From the NCBI RefSeq assembly GCF_001039355.2, contig NW_019775765.1:8276-72275 (forward strand): a stretch of DNA of 64,000 nt, read 5' to 3'. The notes beneath the pieces are model-generated. The model worked only from the letters and a program-made list of their open reading frames with translations, had not been told where the DNA came from and made no database searches. Shown piece by piece: positions 53,882 through 64,000 of the stretch. This stretch comes from Lingula anatina (lineage: Eukaryota; Brachiopoda; Lingulata; Lingulida; Lingulidae). Position numbers and translations under genes: made by a program. The first letter of the stretch is position 1; the number at the start of each line of letters is the position of its first letter.

Positions 53882-53975
53882 CTGGTCTAGGATATAGAAC
53901 ACCTGAGAGAGGAGAGGAGAGTCTGGTCTTGATACCCGACTGCCTCTAGGGAGTCTCGCTCATGAGGGAGAAAAT
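53882..53975 (-). other. Candidate 5' UTR exon (94 nt), probably of TMEM198
   Basis: On the minus strand, the acceptor CTCTTTTTCAG and the donor GACCAG|GTGAGTC bound 94 nt that contain one five-codon upstream ORF (MSETP). Both sites are close to consensus. The assignment to TMEM198 is inferred from strand and position. Confidence 0.42.
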
Positions 53976-54199
53976 CTGAAAAAGAGGCAAACGTGCTTTT
54001 ACGACTCAAAGACAGAAAAAAAAAACATACAGTTTTGTAACAATGTTTAAATCACTACTAAATTGATTTTTAAGTTTTTTTTTTAGCACATCACAGAATG
54101 ATGATAATATTTAAAACTAATTCTTTCTTTTTTTTTTTTAATTCAGCCAATTCTGTTCATAATTTAAAAAACCTGAAACTCTCTCTTTCACTCTGTGTA

Positions 54200-54202
<3 letters not shown>

Positions 54203-54235
<33 letters not shown>
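54203..54235. repeat. (GT)n microsatellite
   Basis: About 16 GT units. Confidence 0.93.
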
Positions 54236-54236
<1 letters not shown>

Positions 54237-56315
54237 TAACTAAAATTTAACTGCTGACACCTAAAGAATATTTAGAATGCTAGTTAGTAAGGTTTTAAAT
54301 TAAACAATTACCATAACTTCCCACTGGATGCAACTTTTCAAAATAACCTTGTGATAAAAAGAGATCACTAATGTTTCCACAACATGTTTTACCTATCTTC
54401 CATCTCGTTTTTCAATTAGCTTCCCTTTGATTACTCCATACAAGTGTTTTCCCTGCCCACTGTTAACATGTGCTTTACTGAAGTATGTGGTTACATCAAC
54501 ATCATCCCATCTGCCCTCTCACCAAAATCACAATATTTAGTCAGCCACTAATTCAACATCAAGGGAGTTCAACAGGTTGCTAGTGCTGTGCCAGCTTGAT
54601 TTTAAACATTTCTACAAGGGCATGTTAGTTAGAAATTTACTGGTGTAACTCAGTTTTTTTTTTTTCTTTTTGTAAAATCTGGTTTAACTACAGTTATTTC
54701 CATATACTAGTAGTCCCTGTTCATAAGCAGACATATATAAACATGACTGGAAGTTAGCCAACAGATGTCACCATAGTGCACACGCAGTGCCAGTGTAAGG
54801 TAAAACACTCTAATACTATAAAGAACCTGTTGCTTTTGGTACACCTTAGTTCTCTCTGCATGGTAATGTATGTTGGTAATCAGAGCAATTTAGAGGAAAT
54901 CAACCAGCTTATGTCACAAAAGGACCAAACTAATACAGTGCCAATGCTATCTACAAACACTGACCAAAAGCAAATTCAAGAGTAACCACACAATTAATGA
55001 TAAATTTATGTGTTAATAAATAAATCAGCAAAGAGGGCCTCTACCCCACCCCCTACCAAACACACACACACACACAAATGTACACACCCAAACACACACT
55101 TCACAAGCTACACAGGGTGGCCCACTGGGATACACAAATATAGAACAGCAGCCTTGTTACCCTATCCCACACAGACACCTCATTGTGCTGTCTACCATGG
55201 GGTTACCACATCATCTTATTAATTAACAATGCAACCATCTCTACTTCTCTGATGCAACCAAATGGCTACTTCACATAATTAAAACTCACACTATTTTAAA
55301 ACAGAATCTGAAGACCACTGAACATTTTCCAGTTAGTACTGTACTAGTACTAGTGAGCAGAAACTGAGGTTGAACTCACCTGATGGAACAGGAAAGGGGC
55401 GATCAAAACTTTAAAGAAACGTAGGCTTGCCAAAATATCTAAATGTCTACTCCAAGTAGAATGCTCCTGAGCCAAACTGCCACCTTCCATTCACTTCAAC
55501 ATTTTCTAATCAACTTTTCCACCCAAACACCATCAGCAGGAATCCAAAGGCCTGTCTGTACCTCTGTCTAAGCAGCATCACAAGGGATATGTTTCATAAT
55601 ATATTTCATAATACCTGCACCCACCACACCATAAAGTAGCAGCCACCATGCTTCAGAACCTATAGCTTCTTGTGTATACACAGCAACTGTGACTTTGTTT
55701 TTACCGAGTTCTCAATAAACTCTTACCATCTCTAGTACTTTACATTATCAACACCTTCCCAATATGTCCCCCAGTGTGGTCAAATAAAGATTGTTTTCAC
55801 TGGTCACTCGGTGGGCTGGAGTCCAGCCTGTGACCACTGTGGACAAACCAGAGCACCCGCTAGCAGCTAATTTCCACAGCGAGGGTAATTTTCCTCTACA
55901 AACACTATTCAGGCCTTCATGCAGAACCACTGGAGTGTATTAAATCAAGATTAATGTCCCGTGCTGCTAAATACAAAACATAAATCTACGCCAACGCGAG
56001 TGATGCAATCTTGTAAAACACTGGCCAAATATATGAACAGTGTTTACTGTTGTGTAGTGATTTCTTCCAAAGCCGATATAAAGATTATGCAACACCAATA
56101 AGTACTACAGTGTTCCACGCATACCTGCATCATTGTTCCACATTAAATGTAGGACTTATAGTAACTGTTGAAATGAAAGTAAGGCAAGACATTAGCTGGC
56201 ATACATAATTTATGCCATAAGACTACTTAGTAAAGCCAGTGAGAAAATATATTTTTTCATTTGCCATTTTGTCACTATTATTACTCGAAATGCACCATAA
56301 GATGCAACTATCACG

Positions 56316-56317
<2 letters not shown>

Positions 56318-56349
<32 letters not shown>
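56318..56349. repeat. (AC)n microsatellite
   Basis: About 16 AC units. Confidence 0.93.
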
Positions 56350-56351
<2 letters not shown>

Positions 56352-57477
56352 GACCATTATCATGCTCCCTCCATCTACACACCTGTGTTGACTATGCCCA
56401 CAGTTCTATAGCATTGCTGACATTTTGGAAAGTTTCAGAACCAGACAAACCTGTCTGGGTAACCCACAAAGATAATTGTCTGTAAGTTCAGCAATTTTCC
56501 CCCTGAAGTGTTACTAATTTTAGAGGTACTAGCAGAAAGGTTCCCCTAATGCCATCAATTGATGGATTCAAAGTAGTGTTTCCAGTTCAGTCAAATCAAT
56601 CTCAATCAGGCTATCCCATCTCAGAGGACAATCTCATTTATTAGCAGGTTATTTCAATCTAGACAACAAATGTAATCCAGTTGGTCTGTCCATTGCCATT
56701 GCCACTGATGTTAACATAAAAAAGACAAAGCTCCACATCTATGTGCCCAGCCTTATGTACTTTACAAGTACCTGCTATGAAAAAAAAAAAAAAGAAAAAA
56801 AAGAGTTATGCCATAACTACTTATTTATCTAACACTTAAAGCACAGACAAACAGGCCAGTACTAGTAAGGAATGTTTTTAATTATCATATAGATCTGCAA
56901 AACAACTACTACTACATAATTTCAGAGATGAATAATACATTTCTTTACAGGAAACACAAAACAATACCCGCTACTTAAGAAGTTACAAAACACAACAGTT
57001 GCCCTCCTCCCAACCTTCCTTAATCTGCTAAAGATTGAAAAGTGGCCGGTTAAAAGGTTAAGAACTGATTAATATATATGAGAAACATCACAAGCTCAGT
57101 TGCCTTATTCCCATAAGAAATCTGCTCAATACCGACAAAAACAGACTGCTTTCTATTTAAAGCTATGAAATTAATGGAAAATTCGCAGCTTGAAGTCTTT
57201 TTCACCCTCCAAGCCAGAAAAGTGACAATTAAACCAAGTGGCTCTGTGTAGCCCCTGATGTATCTTATCCATAATGAAACTGCAAAGATGAAAGTTCTTA
57301 GACAGATAATAAGTGCATGTTATGTAAGAAATGTAGACTAGGAGCTACCTAGATCAGTCTGAACCCAGGAGCGTGTTCACACTTGGCAGTTTTGGAATTA
57401 CTAGTACGTCAATATCAACAAAAATGACGCAGGCAGAACTAGCTATAAATAATAGTCAAGGCCCAACAAAGAATAAT

Positions 57478-57508
57478 CCCCCCCCCCCCCCAAAAAAAAA
57501 AAAAAAAA
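57478..57508. repeat. C run followed by A run
   Basis: About 14 C directly followed by about 17 A. Confidence 0.92.
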
Positions 57509-58266
57509 AAGTCTTGCATAATATTTTCCAGTAGAAAAAGCACCAATGAATAAATAAACAGTATCCAAAAATTGACACGGAAGAAGAAAATCACGGTTTA
57601 CACTACTTACTAGTACAACTGTTCTTGGCATATATACAGTATATATTACGCACCAATTCTTGTTATATAGCAGCCCTATATACTACTGTAAGCTACTAGT
57701 AGTACCTGCTGGTTCTCTTGGTTATCTCACCTGTGTACAGCTGCTGTTCTGCTCAGGTGAGCATATTGGAGCAAAAATATAATTATAGTCATATATACAC
57801 GTATTATACACATAAAAATAAGTGTGGAATAAAAAATCTTCCTAAAAATTGTACCAAGATTTTTTTTTTTTTTTTGGTTTAAAAAAGTATCACTAGAAGT
57901 GTCCCAACTACATTTTTGTTAGAATAGTGAGTAGAGTTTCCAGCCTAACACGTATGGTCAAAGATTTACCCCTTAAATACATAAATGGTAAAGCAATAAA
58001 ATTACAGACAAATGCACACAACTGTATTGAAAGTATATTAAGTTCTCACTATTTTTCTTCCCTAGCTATTACCTGAATCAGTGAGCTGCAGAAAGTAAAA
58101 AGAAAGCATGTTATTTCTGTCTCACCGGGCAGGTTCTATTCAAAGTACACTTACAATACTATTACTACACCTAAAGAATAAGTTTACACTGTAACACTAC
58201 CTGTATTTATAAAGAATGGATGAACCTCAGCACTGTGTAAAGTATACAGATCACTTTGTAGATTAA

Positions 58267-58506
58267 GGCTGCGTTCACATGAAAAATCTATTTTCTAAAA
58301 ATCTATTTGCGGTATCTTGAGATCACGGTCTGTGCCCTGAATACCCCGCGGCGTAATTACTGGCATCGCCGAGAATTAATTGCAGCTTTGGAGGTAACCG
58401 GCTCGCGCTGCCCGTAATTACGCCGTGGGGTTTTCAGGGCACAGACCGTGATCACAAGATACCGCAAATAGATTTTTAGAAAAAAGATTTTCCATGTGAA
58501 TGCAGC
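58267..58506. mobile_element. MITE family A, copy 2
   Basis: Inverted ends GGCTGCGTTCACATG and CATGTGAATGCAGC, with ATCACGGTCTGTGCCCTGAA near both ends in inverted orientation. Same family as 42400-42719 but more diverged and without the duplicated end. It sits next to TTAA/TAA. Confidence 0.87.
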
Positions 58507-59777
58507 TAAACATTCACTACCAATATATGATGTTTTTTTAGACTAATTTGAGTGTAGTTTTTCCCCTGTTTAAAAGATAAGTTATTCACTGCAATTCAAA
58601 AACGAACCTATATGGATCAATAATAAATGCAGTTAAGGAGTTTACTGTAATACTTGCCTCTTTATTAAATGCATTTCTATGGAGATGTTGCTATTTAGAA
58701 ATGTATGGAGTGGAGATTGAGCAACTCCAGAATTTGTCCATATTTTTTTTTCCGATGATAAAATATCTGCATTGCATTGCTTTACGAGTCCATATTTTAA
58801 TTTATAAAATAATTAATGTATCTTTTGAAATTGACTCTCTTATGAATTCATGTATTTTACAATCATTCTCCAACATAGGTGATTGCCATGTAAAGCATTC
58901 ACTAGTCTGTGAATTGGTGAATGTAATCAATATACGCCTATGTTATCTAATGAAGTTTTTACATATCAATCTATGTGAACTAATCACTGTTGATTTCATG
59001 CTAAGGGTAAGCAGTCCAGTTCTGAACTGTACTAGTTATATTACAAGACAGGTTCACTTGTCTAATTCTTGAATTACTTCATTATTTAAACTCACTTCTG
59101 TCAAAATGAATAACCATAGCGAGTCCTGCATTTGCTTAAAATATTATACTCACATGAAAAAATGAAAAATACTAACTTGCACACTATGCATATTTGGCTA
59201 TACTAAATAATAACTAAATGCTACACTTCCCAACTTTATAAAGTTTTAATTGCTCTGGCTGGAAGATTTCAAATTTTGCCTTGACGTTGTGAAAGTCTTA
59301 CTAGTAACTGCATGGTAGCAGCTAGTCTATCAAGGCAACCAATATCCCAAACAGCACATTAATCTCAGCTTTGGTGTGATTTCAAGAGAAAAGAAAGCTC
59401 GTTTATAAGCCAAGTGTTAACAGGCAAACAGAAAGACCCAATAGTAGAAATGTCAATAACATCGGCACACAGTTTCTCCCTAATCTGATTACAATGTTCT
59501 CCTGTTAGCTTATCTGATTATGCTGTGAAAGATTATGTTGTTGTTTATCGGAAACAGATTTAAAAGCAGTTAACTGACAAAACAGCTTGCTTGTATTGTG
59601 CAACTACTGTTGCCAGATTTAACTGGCACATTTAAAATGGGTTGAACTTGAAGTGTCCAGAAGAGGAACAGAGATTTTTGATACCATTTTCAGTATATAT
59701 AAAGTAACCAATAATAACCAATGCACATTTGAATGACCTGTAACTGTTGGAGCAAACATGAAACTACATATACTATT

Positions 59778-60118
59778 AAAGGGATAATAACTCTTCGTAC
59801 GAGATCTATATTTCACAATAAAAACATTGTGAATAACTCATAGAAATATAATATATTCTGTTTTACCACAAAAATGGCAGTTATAGCTATTATTCTGCTA
59901 TCTGAGTTTGTCTTTAGATCACGTGACCTCCATTGATGGCTATACTCTGTTAAAATCTCTTAAGAGATTTTAACAAAAAACCAAACTTTTTAGAAAAAAA
60001 ACAGGGACTAACTTTGAAAGTAAAAATGGATTCATTAACCATTGGTAAGTATGGGAAAATTGTTGTTTACTCCAGGAAAATTCATTTTTTGGCCAAAACG
60101 AAAAGTTATTATCACTTT
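59778..60118. mobile_element. Putative MITE family G, AAAGGGATAATAACT ends
   Basis: Left AAAGGGATAATAACTCTTCG and right CGAAAAGTTATTATCACTTT are inverted repeats 340 bp apart, flanked by TTA/TAA-like sequence. Inside are a perfect 28 bp palindrome (59948-59975), an E-box ATCACGTGACC (near 59919) and a donor-like GTAAGT. End sequences of this kind recall MITEs common in mollusc genomes, which is from memory and not tested. Confidence 0.65.
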
Positions 60119-60778
60119 AATAATATACGATAACATAATGGTAATTGGCTTCTGTTTCTTGTTATCAGTTAGCATATCTCTACTACTTTTACAAAAAATA
60201 AACAAATAAACCTGAGTCTTATCTGAATTTCATTTTTTCATAAGTTCATTATTAGTCTTAGACGTGTAGAATCTAGATCTAAGGTTTGTGTCAAACGTGA
60301 AAAGTGAAAGAAGACAAGCTTAGCAGGAATTCTACGCAAAAACCCAGAAATCTCTAACAAGTCAGTGAGTAGAGATGAGTAGAAACGAAAGCAGCTTCAG
60401 CGGTGAAAGCAGACATCGGAAAAATCCTGAAAACGTAGAGCTCTTGCCATTTCTCATCGCATTAAGACCACATTAAGAAAAATAACGATAAAAATTAAGA
60501 CTGAAAATCCTGCAATAAGGCATAATCATGAAAACGTTTGTCCCATGCAGCCTAGACGTGAAAATACTTCACCGGTGTACTGGTCTATCACTACTGCCAG
60601 TACTGCTACTTCTGCCCTAGACTTCAGTACGAGAGGCAATCCAGTCAGCCGAATAACATGCTAGTCTGTTCATCAGCAAAATAATTTTCAACAATTCCAC
60701 TTAAAACACTATCACTTGCTTTTGTCTCTGGTCATCCAAGAAACAATATTTTGTGATTATATTTTAACTTAATCTTAC

Positions 60779-60898
60779 CTGTATCGGCTAGTTCAAGAAG
60801 AAGTCCGCCTTTTCTCTTCACTACGAACAACTTTGTCTTGACCTGTGCAACTGAATGAACAGCCTCAATTTGAACGCTGACCTCGTGACCTTGACCTT
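60779..60898 (-). other. Candidate first (non-coding) exon and promoter, minus strand
   Basis: The donor CGATACAG|GTAAGATT at 60779 is near perfect. The 120 nt upstream of it on this strand has no ATG, as expected of a leader. No strong acceptor precedes it, so I read it as a first exon, though its 5' limit is unknown. It could feed TMEM198 through the exons at 53882 and 40713. Confidence 0.4.
60878..60898 (-). promoter_or_regulatory. Nuclear-receptor half-site cluster
   Basis: On the minus strand this reads AAGGTCAAGGTCACGAGGTCA: three AGGTCA half-sites, of which two abut and two are spaced by 2 bp (DR2), with an embedded TCAAGGTCA extended site of the ERR/SF-1 type. It lies at the presumed start of the candidate first exon. 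Binding is inferred from the motif only. Confidence 0.5.
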
Positions 60899-60899
60899 A

Positions 60900-62584
60900 A
60901 AATTTCACCTGCTGGCGAAAGCTACTTGTTGCATTGCATTAGATGCGACTTAGTGCAATGGCAGTCTCACCTATAGCATCTATTTGATCCTCTCTGCCTG
61001 CTCCATGGCAGACTGAAATTGGGCACTTTGGAAGAAAACTGATTGACTGCATTGTATTAAACTTTTAAAGAAGGCACTTTTTTCCTTGTAAAAAATGCAC
61101 ACTTTGAAGAACAATGGCATCCATAAAACAATGTGACCTGAAAATTGGTCTAGAACTTTAGATCAAATTCAAGTCCACAGTAATACAAAATAAGTAGGGG
61201 TGCACTAAAAATATAAATACTGTCTCCTTGGTAATAAAGGAGAGGGGGAAACAATGCCTCAAAGTTGAATATAATTATAAAATATTATTTTGACAACTAC
61301 ATATGGATTTATCTTTAACTCCAGTAGACTGAATTTGGGTCAAAGCAATAATGCTTATTTTGGTACCATAATAATTTTGTGTAATGGATCCTATTTTTTT
61401 TTTTTTTTTTCAATACAACTAAGTCATTAATGTTTCTGTCAAGTTACAACAAAACGGAAATAATAATGTCAATATAATTTATTAAAATATGTTGCATTAC
61501 AATTCAAAATGTAATATTAGGTGAAATGCATCACTTTAAACCAAACCCTTCACATCATTTCAGGCAGTTGATCTAACGATTTTTCGCCTCAGCTCAACTT
61601 GCATAATCTCTATAATCCACCTTACAAATACAAATATTGCCATGAAGCATTTTCAGAGGTTTGCTTTCGTTTTAATGCAGAGGGCATAGCAGGTGTGGAA
61701 AAAACACTCACTCTACATTCCTTTCCTCCATTAAATCTAGTAAGTCTACTGATAATCAACCTTTTTTTACAAAGCACTGACACCAGGCAAGAAGTAATAC
61801 TCTGTCAACCCTTCTGAACTGTGAAGAGTAGTACTGTATATAAGATAACATATATATATGTGTATAGGGATCAGAGATAAATTTTGATTATTTCACTTCA
61901 CCAATGCATTTCAAACAATCAGCATGAGCAACAAATAACAGCTTTTAAACAAAATGTACACGGAGGTTCATCCCTTAAAATATATGGAATGAATCCATAA
62001 TTATAATCAATGACGGTACTACTATACACTTTGTCCCAAAAAATAATTACTTCAATTATGAAAGGATTAATAGGACTGGTATTTTAGGGATGGACCTTTA
62101 TTATTTTTACTTTTGAATTCATTTTAATCATGAAATATATGCACACTATTCAATGCAATCAACAAACAACTAAACAACAATTTAACAACAATCTGACATC
62201 AAACTTGTGAAAATATTTCCTCTTTGTAACTATCTATCTTCAGAGTGTAATGGACCTTCAGTTATTTAAATACAAATATTGTTTTGATTTCAGGCTTAAA
62301 TATTAGAAAATAATTTGTCATAAGTGGAAATGGTAAATACATTTCATACAATAACACTTGCTGCACCAAAAAGCTATTATCTGAGCTTCAGGTCTTTAAA
62401 GATTTTACCTATCAACAAAGCTAACTGCTTTCCTGGTTCTGTCCTCATGAAGCTATAACACTTGTGATATATGAAAACGTGAACAAAAAGATGATCAGTC
62501 TTAAAATGTATTTCCGGTCAAATGATGTCCCACACTCCACCTGGACGCCATCTATAATTGCATCACTGTCAAGACAGACTCATC
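60900..62584. other. Intergenic region and 3' UTR of the right-hand gene
   Basis: No supported coding gene. The right part is expected to be the 3' UTR of the minus-strand gene ending at 62585; a minus-strand AATAAA (TTTATT as printed) lies near 62098. Confidence 0.45.
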
Positions 62585-62628
62585 CTAAGCATCAAATCGT
62601 TGATACGGGGTGTCTTCCTTAAAAAGAC
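62585..62628 (-). CDS. Putative terminal coding exon of an unidentified gene
   Basis: On the minus strand the strong acceptor TTTTATCTTTTCAG (just right of 62628) precedes 44 nt that read, in the only long frame, LFKEDTPYQRFDA then TAG. The exon enters in phase 1, so its first two bases complete a codon from the previous exon, which I could not find in the remaining 1.4 kb and which probably lies beyond position 64000. I do not recognise the C-terminus. It is oriented head-to-tail with the candidate promoter at 60.9 kb. Chance is possible for so short a frame. Confidence 0.42.
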
Positions 62629-63492
62629 CTGAAAAGATAAAATAATAAAGTGCATAGATTCAAAGGCCCAGGTGAACTCGCTAATTGTTTTGAAATTTCC
62701 TTCTGAATCAATAAATCTAGTAAATTTGGACAACTATTTGCCATTTTCCTCAGAAAAATAATCAACATTTTCTTTGAAACTAAATTGTTCTTATTTTTTT
62801 CGAATTATACATTAAAAAAAAAAAAAGGGAGAATTCTCCTGCACTGTAAAACATTTGGCCTTTGCAAGACACTCTAGCTTGGGTTTTACAATACTAAAGT
62901 TTAGAAATGATATTGCAGCTTTAAATGCTACTAAATCAATAATTTCTGTCATGATAACAAGTAAGTTAATCATTAACAAGATAAAGGTGTTAAAGTGCCC
63001 AATGTCTGCCTCTGTGCATTAAATAGAGTGAAGGTGTGGACAGCACTATTTTGGCAAATCTGTTTAGCGAATTGCAATAAATCATAGCTTTTAATTTATC
63101 TAAATATCACATCTGATGTGGATATTTGTATGATTTAATTAATACTGTAATAGTGACTGTATTACAAATTAAAAATTAATGATTTATTCCTTTCAGCAAA
63201 AATTAATCAGCAGCTTTGACAATGTATATATGTCAACTGACCAGCAAAAAAATTTTTTGCAACTAAATTAAACATAAACCACTGCATACAGTGGTATTTA
63301 ATACAACTAAGGCATGTAGAGTTTCTTCCTGCCCTTTCCTGAGGAAAAGTTCAACTAAACCCTTGCCTCATGAGATAAATAAAACTTAATGCCAAACCAG
63401 AAACCATGTGCAAGATAATAGCCCTAAAACCTACTTAAAAATAACCAGAAGTATCACATGAAGTCCTCCTGAGAACAATTTTATAGACAATA

Positions 63493-63660
63493 CAGGGGCG
63501 GATTTAGGGCGTCTTCTGGGTCTTCCGGAAGACGGTCAGATTTTCAAGTTTACATTGACGGGTATCTAATTTTATCTGTCGGAAGACGGTCAAAAATTGA
63601 GGATAGATCAACAAAGATAATTTGGAAGACTGTCAGAAAATAACTCTGGATCCGCCCCTG
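63493..63660. mobile_element. hAT-like MITE, 168 bp
   Basis: Ends CAGGGGCGGATTTAG and CTGGATCCGCCCCTG are inverted repeats of the CAGGGGCGGATCCAG type seen in hAT elements. CAATAC occurs beside both ends, which fits an imperfect target duplication. The internal word GGAAGACGGTCA is repeated twice, with a decayed third copy (GGAAGACTGTCA). No coding capacity. Confidence 0.82.
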
Positions 63661-64000
63661 CAATACCCCCATATTTCCTGCTGAAAGTCTGAGATAAAAG
63701 AGTTTTATGACAAGGTAATCGCTCTACCTTGAAATCTTACGCACTAGAGATTTCAAAATCTGGAATTGTGATGAAACACATCCTGAGCCACATGGCTTGT
63801 CTGTTTAGACAAAACCCACTTTGAATTTAACAGAAATTTATGAAAACAGTTCAACTAATACCACCATAAAAATACTTAAATTTTGCCAGCAGTCTGATGT
63901 TCTGTAATTCAAAAAGACAGCTCTGAAAAGTTTCAAACCCACTCTTTATAGATTCAGAACGAATCACCTCAATGAGTGTCATGCATTTCAAATCTTGATT

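Larger units (their letters stand above)
31440..60778 (-). other. Presumed 5' UTR introns of TMEM198, no coding gene seen
   Basis: About 29 kb without a recognisable protein gene on either strand. The longer frames are AT-rich or repeat-derived. Two intervals with good minus-strand splice sites are listed separately as candidate leader exons. The interval holds most of the MITE copies and microsatellites of the window and an assembly duplication at 41943-44095. Confidence 0.45.

Noticed and set aside
55380-55470. Possible further minus-strand leader exon ending CATCAG|GTGAGTTC
   Set aside because: The donor is good, but the acceptor is ambiguous (GGCTCAG or GGCAAG, both with weak pyrimidine tracts), so its limits cannot be set.
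57728-57763. CTCACCTG...CAGGTGAG arrangement giving CAG|GTGAG donor-like sites on both strands
   Set aside because: Intriguing symmetry, but no clear acceptor partner or frame on either strand; probably chance.
58701-59072. Plus-strand ORF of 123 codons with a real ATG
   Set aside because: AT-rich composition, no family resemblance, no conserved motif, no good splice context; a frame of this length is expected by chance in 64 kb of AT-rich DNA.

Overview
This is a 64 kb piece of an AT-rich animal nuclear genome, most likely a marine invertebrate. A mollusc-like spiralian is my guess, but the window does not prove it. The support is spliced genes with GT-AG introns, two conserved metazoan protein families, very long microsatellites, and many short inverted-repeat transposons (MITEs). 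I see no prokaryotic operons, CRISPR arrays, rRNA genes or confident tRNA genes. Most of the sequence is non-coding, and most long reading frames in it are chance frames or run through simple repeats.

Layout. Positions 1-19600 hold no gene I can support; they contain microsatellites and a few MITEs, with two possible minus-strand micro-exons near 12.5 and 13.1 kb. At about 19.61-19.67 kb lies a compact promoter, followed by the plus-strand gene YAE1 (three coding exons, 19751-22731, 282 residues), the Fe-S cluster adaptor protein. From 23.1 to 28.5 kb is a convergent intergenic region with an 850 bp repeat and a 175 bp MITE. The minus-strand gene TMEM198 (four coding exons, 31401 down to 28535, 375 residues) follows. 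Its first coding exon begins at a splice acceptor, so its promoter lies further right. Candidate untranslated exons at 40713-40866, 53882-53975 and 60779-about 60900 form a plausible chain that would give the gene a leader spanning about 29 kb of introns. The far right holds what looks like the terminal coding exon (62585-62628, minus) of another gene that continues beyond the window.

The 41.9-45.9 kb stretch is the most structured. A roughly 0.8-1.1 kb segment occurs twice on either side of a single N (43277). The two copies differ by two MITE insertions, so they look like unmerged allelic haplotypes and also give natural empty sites for the transposons. A smaller duplication flanks the only other N (20508), inside YAE1 intron 1. 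Several MITE families have two to four copies here. The palindromic word TACTAGTA is about ten-fold over its base-composition expectation by hand count.

YAE1 and TMEM198 have no known shared pathway: one serves cytosolic Fe-S loading of ABCE1, the other Wnt/LRP6 signalling at membranes. I found no convincing new biological system. The points most worth checking are the YAE1 cysteine cluster, the YY1-overlapping upstream ORF, the haplotype duplication, and the hairpin-bounded 850 bp repeat.
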